Below are positions 34,278-45,109 of a stretch of 64,000 bases of DNA, one piece after another. The stretch comes from Cololabis saira (taxonomy: Eukaryota > Chordata > Actinopteri > Beloniformes > Belonidae), in the NCBI RefSeq assembly GCF_033807715.1, contig NC_084592.1, positions 1,956,001-2,020,000 on the forward strand, written 5' to 3'. Numbering within the stretch: the first letter of the stretch is position 1; each line of letters starts with the position of its first letter. The position numbers and the translations under genes are program-made. A model generated the notes under the pieces. That model saw only the letters and a list, made by a program, of their open reading frames with translations. It was not told the origin of the DNA and did no database searches.

Positions 34278-35720
34278 AGTCTGGGTATGGGAGTGGTGTT
34301 TTGTGATGACAAATGCAATTTACTTTTCAAGGTATTTCTAAAGTGCATTTGCTTCTTTCTTATCTCAGGGAAAGGGAACGTCCTGTTAATAAAAGGAGTA
34401 AAAGCCCTTGCTCCCATTCGAAAATTGTCCATTGTCAATGGACAATTGTTCAATGTCAAATTCAGTGGTTCTGAAATTGTCCATCCAAAGGCTGTGCAGA
34501 GTATGTTATTCTATAATACAAAGCTCACAATCAAATAAGAGAAGTCCTGAACATTGGGGTAAGTTATTCCTGGTTATACATGGTCAGATACTAAAAACAT
34601 TTTCTGACACGCATTCAAGCCGCTGCATTTGCAATCTTTTGATCTTTTTTCCTCGATAGATACCATGGTGAACCTGAAGATATATATTTTGCAGTTGCGA
34701 TTATAATGAGAAAGAAGTTACTTGGGCATGCCGCAGAGTGAGAATAGATGATTATAGACTGCTGACAATATAAATTTGGGAGGTGGTGGACAGTGGCGGC
34801 TTGTCAATAGGGGGCGCTAGGGTGCCGCCCCCATTAAAATTACAGGGGGGGGGGAAATATATATATAGACACGGTACACATAAATTACGTAATAAAAAGT
34901 AATTATCACATATGTGCACTCATAAAATGTGTCTGACTTAATTTGTCAAGCCTTCCCATCCCATACTGGGTTTATTCAGAGTTGTTTTTTGTGCAGACCG
35001 AAATACATAGGTTTCAATGGCGAGGGGCGCCGGCCAAATGAGTGTGTAGTGTATGTTCTTTAACTTTTCTTCCATGTGACTTCATGCTGGTTTTTAATTG
35101 GTTACTCAAAGCCTCTCCTCCGGGCGCAGCTCCCTGCGCCCGTGGTCAATCGGCGTGTTTTCTGTCATTCTTCATCCAATCTGATTGATTCATGAGCTGT
35201 CAATCACAGTCACAGCCATAGATATCACTCTGTATCCGTAAATTGATTTATTTTCATAAAGCGCCTTCTACAAAGAAATGTACGTTTTACTTCTCATTTA
35301 TTCATTCACACACGCACTAATATACTTGGGAAACAGTTAGACACCAAATATAATATATTTAACTTTCTGAGATGGCAAAAATAAGAACTTTATTGATCCC
35401 ACATAGGAGTGGCTCAAGTCCCAATCTGATTCTTTGGCAATCCACAAAAAAAAAGGAAAAAAATAGATCCAGTAAAACGTGCTTTAGAACTGCATTTGCT
35501 ACCCAGTTAGAAATATTTGCAAATTGCAAACATTTCTGAAATGCAGTCGAACCCACTTCAGGTTTGCCCCATGTTTATGTCAGCCATTGCTGCCAACTAA
35601 GTTCTCAGTAAGGAAAATAGCTACATTATTAGCTCAACAGTTTCTGTAAAACTGTAATGGATGTTGTAGAGTAAGTGTAAGACACAGGGCAGAATTTACT
35701 TCCTCAATAGTCCACGGTCT
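34278..35720. other. Intron sequence with hAT-like and LINE-like pieces
   Basis: 34791 starts CAGTGGCGGCTTG with 'ggtgccgccccc', a hAT-like end without a visible partner. 35375-35400 has 'aactttattgatccca', a LINE tail in reverse. The rest is unrecognised. Confidence 0.35.
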
Positions 35721-35929
35721 TTCAACATCTGCAGCAAACTGCTGTGGATGTTATACCAGTTTGTGGTTGCCAGTGTCCTGTTTTACACAACCTGATCTCA
35801 CAAAAATCTGTGAAATGCCCACGACCTCTCACCACTATTTTCTGTGGTACCAGCATGGAAAGTGGTAAATTCCGTGTGAGCACCACGAATATTGTACCTA
35901 GGATGAATGAGACGCATGATGAGACGTGT

Positions 35930-36245
35930 CTAGCCACCGTGCCACTACATTTCACGGAGACTGAGAACGAGATGTTGTGGATGAGGTGGAGGCCAGGAAA
36001 ACTACATTATTTGGTGGTCACAGTAAAAGTATAAATAGTATATAAATAGTATTAAATAAAGCAAGTGAAAATAAAACGCTGTGAGGCGCAAGGGCGCAAT
36101 TTCCACTGGGAACAGGGGGGACATGCCCCCCCCACTTTTCAAACTCATGTTTTTGCCCCCCCCACTTTTTACAGTTTAAGAACTAACAGTAGGCTCAGCC
36201 TGTAATTACAAATCATCAAGACACTCGTGTGAAGACGGGCGAGGA
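35930..36245. mobile_element. Uninterrupted copy of the repeat split at 24.7 kb
   Basis: Matches both flanks of the transposon at 24756-25974 and keeps a single TA ('aaatagtatataaatag') at the insertion point, so it is the related empty site. A C run ends it at 36249-36264. Confidence 0.85.
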
Positions 36246-36290
36246 GCCCCCCCCCCCCCCCCCCTCCCGTCTCCCCTCAGTGCTGCTCAA

Positions 36291-36436
36291 GGCTGGTTTA
36301 TGGTTCCGCTTTAAATTGACGCAGAGCATACGGCATAGGTTACGCGGCCACGCGCACCGTACAGTGCCGCGTAACCTACGGCGTAACCCTACGGCGTAGG
36401 CTCTGCGTCGATTTAACATGGAACCATAATTTAGGC
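36291..36436. mobile_element. Complete short MITE of the 'ggctgatttatggttcc' family
   Basis: Left end GGCTGGTTTATGGTTCCGC, right end in complement 'gcctaaattatggttcc'; both lead into 'gacgcagagc'. Internal palindromic 'ctacggcgta' words. Single ends of the same family occur near 25457, 31458, 33028, 57178 and 59800. Superfamily unclear (Harbinger-like by size). Confidence 0.7.
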
Positions 36437-36571
36437 ATAATTAAGCTTAACTAGTGTGTGCGTGTGTCACAGAAGTGCATGGGACAATCGTGAAATACGG
36501 AATAAACTGTGTTCCGTATTGGTTCCATACGGAACGCAACTTTTAATTCCCAATTAGAGACAGATTAGAGA

Positions 36572-36636
36572 CGTCTAGAGACAACTCTGTTGTATTAGAC
36601 GCTATATAAATAAAATAAAATTGAATTGAATTGAAT
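36572..36636 (+). mobile_element. Short L2 3' tail
   Basis: Only about 65 bases: 'cgtctagagacaactctgtt' to TTGAATTGAATTGAATT. An extreme 5' truncation. 36637-37135 shows nothing recognised. Confidence 0.8.
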
Positions 36637-37136
36637 TACGTAACAATTCCGTATTTCAAGGGACGAGTGGCAAGCCCACTCACTGCGGCTGCAGCTCCAG
36701 CAGCAGCTGAGCGTCCTGATTGACGCTGAGCTTCAAACACAGAGGGACACGATCAGCGCTATTATATTATAAGTCTGATATGTGATGACATTATTAAGAG
36801 TATGACATGAATCTGGCTTCATTTCACCACCTCACCGCCTGCGTCGCCAGTTACCCATATCTTAAGTATCTTCCTACGGGAGGGTCAGGGTTGGCGTAGG
36901 GATACCCAGATTTTTCGGTTAGTTTTTTCTTTTTAAATCCCAACCTTTGCGTAGAAGGTGGCTTGTGCATCTTTCAAGCCCTGTTTTGTGCGCAAGCAAG
37001 CTTTATAAATGAGGCCCCTGGTCTGCTGTGATTGTCCTGAGCTGCTGGATGTTGCAGGAGAGCTGCAGTGGAGTGGAGACAACAGGTCCTCATCCCTGAT
37101 GGTGGACAACTCTATAAACCACATGAAAACAGCCAG

Positions 37137-37735
37137 TGTTGGGAAAAGTTCCCTTTCTACATGAACTATTTAAAAGTTCCATTCACAAATTTTAACATAA
37201 GCTAGTTCAGTCACTCACTAAAAAACTTTATACAAGGCGAAAATATTTTAAAAGAAAGTTACCAGGCTGTGATTGCGGCAGTGTGCCGTCTACCATCGCT
37301 ATCCCTGAATTTAAGTCTCCGGTGGCGTTATTTGCCGATCTTAAGCCCGAGGACCAAGTCCAGTTTAAACACGCACCACAGTCCAGTCTTTCTGTATTTC
37401 CTCCAATACAGATTTGGTCCACGTAGTACCCTCCAGTTTCGCCTGGGCTTTTTCTGTGGACCACTGCTGCTTTACTGCATCCATACTACTACACTACTAC
37501 TTTGTCGTCGCTTATTTGAAAATTTCGCTGTCTCACAGTCTTGCTATTGCCGTTGGTCTTAACAACTCTGCCCCCCTCTCTGCTAATGTAAACAGTTCCT
37601 TCCTCTAGCCCAGAAAATAGTTGGAGTGACCTTGGAACCGTTTTTTCTGGCCCAGAGCCAGAACCGGTTCCAAACTAAGCACTGGCAATGAAACCAGCAC
37701 TGGAACCAGTTTGATGGAAAAGGGGTAACAGAGAG
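37137..37735. mobile_element. hAT-like remnant
   Basis: Starts 'cagtgttgggaaaagttcc', a hAT-type end, and has 'ggaaccggttttt'-like and 'agaaccggttccaaa' words at its right side. No matching right border is clear and no transposase is seen. Confidence 0.3.
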
Positions 37736-37803
37736 TCATTTCAAAAGGATAAATGACGTTGAGTCTAAGTCTCTTAGTCTCTCTTAGTCATTATTATTGT
37801 TAT

Positions 37804-38126
37804 TAGGGCCCGAGCACTGACAGTGCGAAGGACCTATTGTATCTGTAGGAATTTTTATTATTTTCCTCGTTTTTTTCCTTGTTTTTCTTCAGACGAAATG
37901 AGGGCCTTTTTTTCCCCCGTAACCGTGCCCCAAAAGTCACCAAATTTTGCACCAAGCCAGGCCTGGCGAAAAATTCAGTGGTTTGATATAGAGAGTCGTG
38001 GCTGGTTTCATTCACAAAATGTCCAGGCCTGAAGAATCTACATGCAAGTCATACAAGCTTCCACTGCAGCACGCCTGAACGTGCACAAGGGTGCGAGGGC
38101 CCGTTCATCGCTGCTTGCAGCTTTAA
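37804..38126 (+). mobile_element. Hairpin-ended repeat family, copy 1 (tandem)
   Basis: Begins TAGGGCCCGAGCACTGACAG; GCACTGACAGTGC forms a perfect hairpin at 37814-37826. It ends 'gctgcttgcagctttaat', where GCTGCTTGCAGC is a second hairpin. Internal modules are mostly deleted. Copy 2 follows with no spacer. Confidence 0.8.
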
Positions 38127-38940
38127 TTAGGGCCCAAGCACTGACAGTGCGAAGGCCCTATTATACCTGTAGGAATTTTTTTTCCCTCGTTTTTATTTTT
38201 CTTCTAACGACGAAATGAGAGCCTTTCTGCCCCCCTAAACGCGCCCCAAAAGTCACCAAATTTTGCACGCAAGCCAGGCCTGGCGAAAAATTTTATATTT
38301 CATGGTTTGCATTAATCGGCGTGGCCTAATGGCTCGACAGCGCCCCCTAGGAAACTTTTATCTGCCATAACTTTTGAATGGGTTGTGATAAAGACATGTG
38401 GGTGGTGTCATCGGACTCGGTATTGAGTACTTGGCCTTCATTGGCCTGAATTAGCCCCGCCCCTCCTTCTGATTGGTTAATATTTGATAGTCCCTATTTT
38501 CTGGCATAACTTTTGAATGGTATGACATACAGACTTGTGGGTGGTGTCATCGGACTCGGTTTTGACTCCTTCACCTTAATTGGTGCAAATTAGCCCCGCC
38601 CCTTCTTCTGATTGGTCGATATGTGATACTTCCGATTTTCTGCAATAACTTTTGAATCGTTTGACATAAAGTCTCGTGGGTGGTGTCATCGGACTCGGTT
38701 TTGAGTCCTTGAACATAATTGCTGCAAATAAGCCCCGCCCCTTCATCTGATTGGTCGTTTTCTGATAGTTCCTACTTTCTGCCATAACTTTTGAATGGTT
38801 TGATATAGAGAGTCGTGGGTGGTGTCATCCGCTAAATGTCCAGGCCTGAAGAATCTACATGCAAGTCATACAAGCTCCCACTGCAGCCTGAACGTGCACA
38901 AGGGTGCGAGGGCCCGTTCATCGCTGCTTGCAGCTTTAAT
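38127..38940 (+). mobile_element. Hairpin-ended repeat family, copy 2 (tandem)
   Basis: Same ends as copy 1: hairpin GCACTGACAGTGC near the start and GCTGCTTGCAGC at the end. It holds four ~120-bp modules with 'ataacttttgaatggt' , 'ggtggtgtcatcggactcgg' and 'agccccgcccctt'. Flanked on the right by 'tattatttattatt', and copy 1 on the left by 'attattattgttat'. Confidence 0.82.
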
Positions 38941-39874
38941 TATTATTTATTATTCAATGGCCAGTGCAAGATCAGCCAACTTTGGGTTTGCGTATGCGTG
39001 ATTCATTTGTAGTCTGGACACAAAGAGGTTAAGGTCTCCAGCTGCTGGAGGATTGAGCTGCCTGAGAGTGCCCACGGCAGCTTTGGCTGTTCACTGAGAA
39101 GAGTGAGAACAACTCTTCAATGACACTTGTAATAAGTAGATAAATCACTTTTTTAGAAAAAAAATTCACCAGGTGGATTTGAAAACTTGCTAAATATAGT
39201 GACAAAGTTGCTAAGTTGGCAACTGACCTCAGCTCACTGCAACTGCTACTCCAGTATGAAGGTTACCGTCTGATATAAACTGGAATTGTTAAGAGTTAAA
39301 TTTTTGACATGATTAATAAATAATGTAATATAATGAAATAAAAATGAAAAAAATTGATCTTTACTAAATGATTTTCCCGATCCCGATCATTCGGAAAACA
39401 CGTGATGGGCTGCAATTTCTAATCACAAGATCAGATGGGGAAATTACTAAATAATGGTGATCTTAGCTAAGCCCCAAAAATAATTGGTCACAGTGGAGAT
39501 CAAGCTTTTGTGAAATGGGTCAGTATAAATGTTCAATGAATTCAGCAGCTCATTCTAAATTCCAACGTGGGCCAAAGTTGGCCTCAAGCCGTTTTCATAC
39601 AGCTTTAAACATGCTACGCTCTTAATAGAATAAAATATCTTAGATCAGACTGTCAAAAAGGGTTGGAGAAGGGACACACTCACTCTCACACAACCCACAC
39701 ATCTTATGAAAACTAACATCTGTTGCAAGACTTACATGCATATTTGTCTCATCGATGACCGTTTTACCAAATCATAATGCTAACCAGACAGTTGTTTTAA
39801 AAAAAATGAAAAAAAAACCAAAACATTTACCACTCATAATTAACGATACACTGTATTTTCCATCTTGTGCTCAG
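38941..39874. other. Intron sequence, no recognised content
   Basis: AT-rich sequence before the exon at 39875. Nothing recognised. Confidence 0.4.
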
Positions 39875-40141
39875 GTCGCAGCAAAAAAAAGGAACATTGT
39901 CTGAATGAGAAGTTACACCCACTTGAGGAGAAACAGACTTGTCCCTGCAACGAGTTTTTATCTCAGCCATATGGGAACTGGTCTGTTTGCATTCATTCAG
40001 ATCGCGCAGTACTCGGGTCACTGCAGGGTTGGATGAGCCATTGGGAGACAAAAGAGTGTGGCCAAGGTCTGCGCTACAGAGCTGTGGCCTGCATTGACCA
40101 CCAGGGACATCTGGTTAACCCTGCACTCTGTACAGAATCAG
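39875..40141 (+). CDS. thsd7b: THSD7-family gene, fifth coding exon
   Basis: The longest exon in the window (267 bases, phase 1 both sides), with acceptor tgctcag ending at 39874 and donor gtataa at 40142. It encodes RSKKKEHC, the lysine-rich string typical of THSD7 proteins, then TCPCNEFLSQPYGNWSVC, ETKECGQGLRYRAVAC and PALCTESG. QPYGNWS.C and KECG.G.R.RAVAC are the strongest family matches in this window and favour THSD7B. These are the W-x-x-C and C-x-x-G parts of another TSP1 repeat; NWS is a potential N-glycosylation site. The exon joins G-GT to the previous exon and G-GT to the next. Confidence 0.9.
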
Positions 40142-40397
40142 GTATAACTGATAATGAACTCTAATGAACAATTTATATATGGCCCTCTTGTCTTTTTCCA
40201 TGGTAACATATAGACTGAATCTGCATTTTTCATTAAATGAAAATATATAGTTTATTAAAAGCCATGTGTTAGTTGATGATTTGTTTTATGTTTTGTATTT
40301 TGATATTATTTTGGTATGTTTTCCTATTTTTTTGTCCTAATTAAGTACAGATATCCATGAGTATGAATGCCAATTGGTTTAGGATACTGATAAAGCT

Positions 40398-40735
40398 ATG
40401 TCTCAAAGACTAGAAACAACAAAAACTAGCTGGAGATACTTTTCTTGTGTTTTTGAAGACATTTCACCTTATATGTGGAGAGCATCCTCCATTCGAAAGA
40501 AAGCTGGATCCTGGATGGAAGGTGAAACGTGTTCACAAACAATAGAAAAAGAAATCCATTTGCCTTGTTTCAAGCCTTTGAGAGTTACCGTGACCTGGAT
40601 GACTAAGAGTCTGCATCAGCGGATAAAGCTCTCCAGTGCACAATCAAAAGCCAAGGAAAAAAAGCATTGGACAAAACACAAAACCCATTGTACAGAAATG
40701 AAATGCTCATTAATCAGATAATTAGCTGCTGGTAT
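40398..40735 (+). mobile_element. Decayed teleost interspersed repeat
   Basis: Has 'ggatggaaggtgaaacgtg' and 'gtgacctggatgactaagag', close to a phrase I know from a frequent fish repeat. The open frame across it (107 codons) has no domain and is not conserved coding. It sits in the short intron 40142-40867. Confidence 0.45.
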
Positions 40736-40867
40736 CACAGTGATTAATCTCACAGTCTGGAAAAACATTGCACGTCTGCCTGACAATATTTATGTAATCC
40801 TCGAGTTGGATACTAAACCAATCTAAATCAGGTCTTCCCTACTGTGTCTGCTAATGTTCAATTTCAG

Positions 40868-41046
40868 GTTACATAGTGGAGGTTTGTCATATCCCCTGTC
40901 CCCTGGACTGTAAGCTGAGTGACTGGTCAGCTTGGTCAGATTGCAGTGCATCCTATGGCAGTGGGTTGAAGACGAGGTCAAGGTGGCTCAGGGAGAAAGC
41001 TTTTAACGGGGGACGCCCTTGCCCCAAGTTGGACATGAAGAACCAG
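40868..41046 (+). CDS. thsd7b: THSD7-family gene, sixth coding exon (last seen)
   Basis: A 179-base exon, acceptor atttcag ending at 40867, donor gtatgg at 41047, phase 1 in and phase 0 out. It encodes CHIPCPLDCKLSDWSAWSDC, a canonical W-x-x-W-x-x-C TSP1 start that normally carries C-mannosylated tryptophans, then SGLKTRSRWLREKAFNGGRPCPKLDMKNQ. The third Cys of the usual C-S-x-x-C-G core is replaced (CSASYGSG): a Tyr stands where the family has Cys, which could remove one disulphide or be a fish-specific change. The following exon is not in the remaining 22.9 kb as far as I can see. Confidence 0.9.
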
Positions 41047-41113
41047 GTATGGCTCGTCACAGTACATTTATAAGGACCCAAGGTGCGAGGACTCAATTAT
41101 TTTCACAGTGTTT

Positions 41114-41115
41114 AA

Positions 41116-41201
<86 letters not shown>
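41114..41201 (+). repeat. (ATT)n microsatellite
   Basis: About 29 ATT units in the intron after the last exon. Confidence 0.96.
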
Positions 41202-41202
<1 letters not shown>

Positions 41203-41269
41203 CTATTTTCAATAGCATTCAATAGAAAAATGTTTTTATTGGATATAACAGTTTTGTAAAAAAGACCTA

Positions 41270-41702
41270 CAGGACTGTCTCAGAAAATTAGAATATTGTG
41301 AATATTGTGATAAAGAATAGAATATAATAGAATATTATAATATTGAATATAATTATTATATTATTATATTATTATTTTATAGAATTATTATATTATTATA
41401 TATTATATAGAATTATTATATTATATTATTATATAATTATATTATAATATAAGAATAGAATATTGTGATAGTTATTTATTTTCTGTAATGCAATTAAAAA
41501 AACAAAAAACAAATCTTAAGATTAAGATTCCCAGAATATTCTAAATTTTTGAGATAGGATATTTGAGTTTTCTTAAGCTGTAAGCCATGATCAGCAATAT
41601 TAAAATAATAAAAGGCTTGCAATATTTCAGTTGATTTGTAATGAAGTTTTTGTAATTGCATTACAGAAAATCACAATATTCTAATTTTCTGAGACAGTCC
41701 TG
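41270..41702. mobile_element. Tc1/mariner-type palindromic MITE
   Basis: Ends CAGGACTGTCTCAGAAAATT and its complement 'ttttctgagacagtcctg', flanked by TA (41268-41269, 41703-41704). The family is normally a near-perfect foldback; here the left arm has grown by AATATTATA-type repeats (41300-41470). Confidence 0.88.
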
Positions 41703-41704
41703 TA

Positions 41705-42810
41705 TTGCTATTGTCTGGAACCACTTGCTGCATGCCTTGAGTTAACACTCTGCAATCAACACTCAAATTTTACTCATTATTTTAATGGGTACTTTGGAGG
41801 ACATGCACCAACCTCCATTTTAATTCTTTAATCATCTCTTTTTTATGCATTTGGAAAAATGTCCTTCACCCCTTATTGCTTTGCACCCCATTTGATCACA
41901 GTGGAATACTTGCGCCCTGTTTACTTTTCAATGACAAGGTTTATTGACCCCCAGAGACGGACTCCTTGTGTTTCCAGTCAGACAAAATCATTGGCTTGCA
42001 AGACAATGCCCTTCTCTTGACGTGAGAACAGAAAACGAAGCTAATGAGGAGACAAGTGGACAGATGGGAGCTTTTGATATTCTGTAGTCAGGTTTTCTCT
42101 CCGGCTCTGAATATTTTTTGACATCTCTGAGGGTCACAGTTTAAAGTGGAAAAGTGTTTTATGAATGCGGCATATATGCTTCCTCGGAAGGACACTTTAG
42201 TTTGTAGAGGTCAGGAGAGATGAGTCACAGTCTTGTGAGAAATGTTCAAATATGTTCAAGTGGAGATATTTGTACAGATGGTTAAGTGCCCACTAACAGG
42301 CTCAATAAGGCCCCTGGTGTAATACCATGTAATAACCCTCCCCACTAAAGGGGGCTCATTGTTGCCCTTGCTCTCATGTATTTATCCTGAGTTGTGTAAT
42401 GTGACTCATTGTTTCTATTGGTTATTGGCCATCTAAAGTAAAGCACATCTGTTCTATGTGTCGTAGAACGATAGAAACTTTATGCTAAATCCCAAAGCAT
42501 ACATCCATGAGATTATTTTGCTAATCTGTTATATTAAATTAGGAAACCCCTGAAGCATCTCAATTTGATTCCAGAGAAACCAGCCTTCTCAACATTTGAC
42601 TCCTGTAGTTTATAATTTAACTCTGCTTTTGTGCTTTGGTTTTGTGTGTATGGAATATATTTATTATTTATTGCTGCTTTCCTTAAAAACTTGCTCTCTT
42701 CTGAATGACTGTTAGTTGTGGATTAGCGATTAGCCAAAATCTGGCTTCATTCCCACTGGAAGAAGTTTCCCCTTGAGTGACAGCTAGAAGTGATTGACTT
42801 GACGGAGATG
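41705..42810. other. Intron sequence, no recognised content
   Basis: No gene or repeat border recognised. Confidence 0.4.
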
Positions 42811-44575
42811 ATTTTTTTTAACACATTTTATTGTTTTTAAACATAGACAATACAAGATACAAAAACAAACCCTGCCAGCATCAGACAGCACATGCAAGCT
42901 ACAGATTTATACAGACATAAAAAGTGAGAAAAAAAAACAATTGTCATAATGATCATTACAATAGTAATGACATAATGATACATGACTAACAAGATAACAA
43001 TAATAATAGTTGTAAAAAATAAATAAATTATAAAGATTGAAAAAAATAAATGCATAAACAAATAAACAGTTTTAGGTTGTCCTCAGTCCGCGGTATGTAA
43101 TTATGAACCAGTCAACCAGTCATCAGCAGCCCATTATACTTTGTGTCTCTCAATTTGAGGGTTGCAAGGGGGAGGGCTTCTTCCATTCAGAAAACTGTCT
43201 GCCCATCAATAGCAGATTTCTCAGATCAGCAGGTGTATAATCTAAGAAAGGTGTCCAAACTTTTAAAAATAGCTCGTCCCTGCCCATTACAACGGCTTGT
43301 AACCTCTCATGAGGGAGGGTGTTGAAAATCTCCCCGTATCAAAGGGTGACACTAGGTGGAAGAGTTTTGATCCAATTTTGCAGTATGCACTTTCAAGCAG
43401 CTAGAGGGAGTTTATCAAAGAGCTTATAATGTGATGCAGTGAGATGTAGGTCCCTGGAGGGAAGGCCTGGGAGGAAAACTCTGGGTTCTTTTGTAATTTC
43501 TATTTTAAATATCCTACTGACCACCTTTGACATAAGTGACCAAAATCTGGAAATCGATTTACATTCCCAAAAGTAATGGAAATACGTCCCTTTGTAAGTT
43601 GCACTTGGTACACAGAGGAGAAATGGAGTGTTCAATTTTGTTTAAAATAACTGGAGTAATACAGTATGTACCCTGTGAAGTATCTTGTACTGAGTTTCTC
43701 GCAAGCGGTTACAGGTACAGTAGATGTGGAACTGATCAGGCGTATAGATGCCTGCCAGTATCCTCAAATAGCCATTGTTCAAGTCTTTTTCTAATATTTG
43801 AGAGATGTCTGGTAAGTGGTATGTGACAGAAGAGCTAAGAAGTGAGTAGAGAGAGAGAAAGAAGAGGACACAAAATGTGTAATCTGTAAATACCCCAAAA
43901 AATGGTGCTTGGGAATATTGAATGTCTCCTGTAACTGCTGGAAGGACATTAAGGTATTATCTCTCAATAAGTCACCAATTACATGAATTCCCATGTCTCT
44001 CCAAGAGAGGAATGTGGGAGAACTGACACTTTGGTTATGGGAGATAATAGAGACTTCACATTTTTTCTTCCCAGGTATTTAGATATATCATGCCATATCC
44101 TGATACTGTTGCAGATGATAAGATTGTGTTTTACTTCCGGATTTATCTTTTTTGCCTCACATTTTAGTAAGCTCCATGGGGAATGAGGGTGGCAGGACCA
44201 GGAGTCAATATAGGTCTCTCTGTTAACATATGAACGTAACCAAGGCCAGAAGTGACGTGCATGACAGGCCCAGTTATAAAACAACATATTAGGCATAGAA
44301 AGACCACCGATGTCTGCCGGTATTTGTAATATATTAAGTCTCTCTCGCCTAGGTTTTTTGCCTTGCCAAATAGATTTGGAAAAGGACCTATCTAAGTCCA
44401 GGTTGATTTTGTTTGATGGATATAAAGGGAGCATTTGTGTATAATAGTCGAAGGAGCACATTCATCTTAAATAGGCTAATATGACCAAACAGGGAAAGGG
44501 GTAACATCTGCCATTGCTCCAGGTCTCTTTTGACTGAAGTACAAATTGGGTCAAAATGTAATCTCTATTAATCCC
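42811..44575 (-). mobile_element. L1/Tx1-like LINE, C-terminal part and 3' end
   Basis: Minus-strand LINE interrupted on its 5' side by the Gypsy element. Its A-rich 3' end lies at 42811-42830. Coding words on the minus strand: RDLEQWQMLPLSLFGHIS near 44520, then DRSFSKSIWQGKKPRRERLN and GGLSMPNMLFYNWACHARHF (44390-44240), and at 43635-43540 the 'YFHYFWECKSISRFW' string, the post-RT region with the C-x-x-x-F-W pattern of L1-type ORF2. Frames are broken. The RT part lies at 48.2-50.0 kb. Confidence 0.8.
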
Positions 44576-45109
44576 TCAGGTCTGATGACACTTTGATCCT
44601 CCTCGGGCACACACAGAACAGGCGGACACAAAGGCACGAGTGTCGGCATCCATAGCAGGCCACCAAAAATGGCGCTTTAGTAGGGACAGGGTACGGCCAA
44701 CCCCTGGGTGGCAGGCAAACCGGGATGTGTGTGCCCAGGACAGGACTTGAGAGCGGACAGGGTCAGGCACAAAAAGGCAATCATCAGGGACATTACCCGG
44801 GTCAGGGTGGTCTCGCTGGACTCCTCGAACCAATGACTCAATGTCCCAAGTCACTGCAGCCACAATACAGGATGGGGGTATAATGGGCTCCGGACTGGGG
44901 CGGTCCTCAGAAGTGAATTGACGGGACAAGGCATCCGGCTTGACGTTGCGGGAGCCTGGGCGGTAGGTCAGCGTAAAGCGAAACCGGCCAAAGAACAGAG
45001 CCCACCGGGCCTGACGAGAGTTAAGGCGTTTCGCAGACTGGATATAGGTCAGGTTCTTATGGTCTGTCCAAATGATGAAAGGGTGTTCAGCTCCCTCAAG
45101 CCAGTGCAT
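44576..45109 (-). pseudogene. Gypsy pol: RNase H end and integrase N-terminus, truncated
   Basis: Minus-strand frame with [16 protein letters not shown] and [10 protein letters not shown] (end of RNase H), [15 protein letters not shown], then [20 protein letters not shown] and [11 protein letters not shown], the H2C2 zinc finger of Gypsy integrases. It ends abruptly at 44576: the catalytic core of integrase and the whole 3' LTR are missing, and L1 sequence follows directly. A frameshift near 45100 separates it from the pol frame upstream. Confidence 0.88.

Noticed and set aside
40398..40721. 107-codon frame in a short THSD7 intron as an extra exon
   Set aside because: No acceptor/donor pair in phase, no TSP1 cysteines, and the text matches a dispersed fish repeat.
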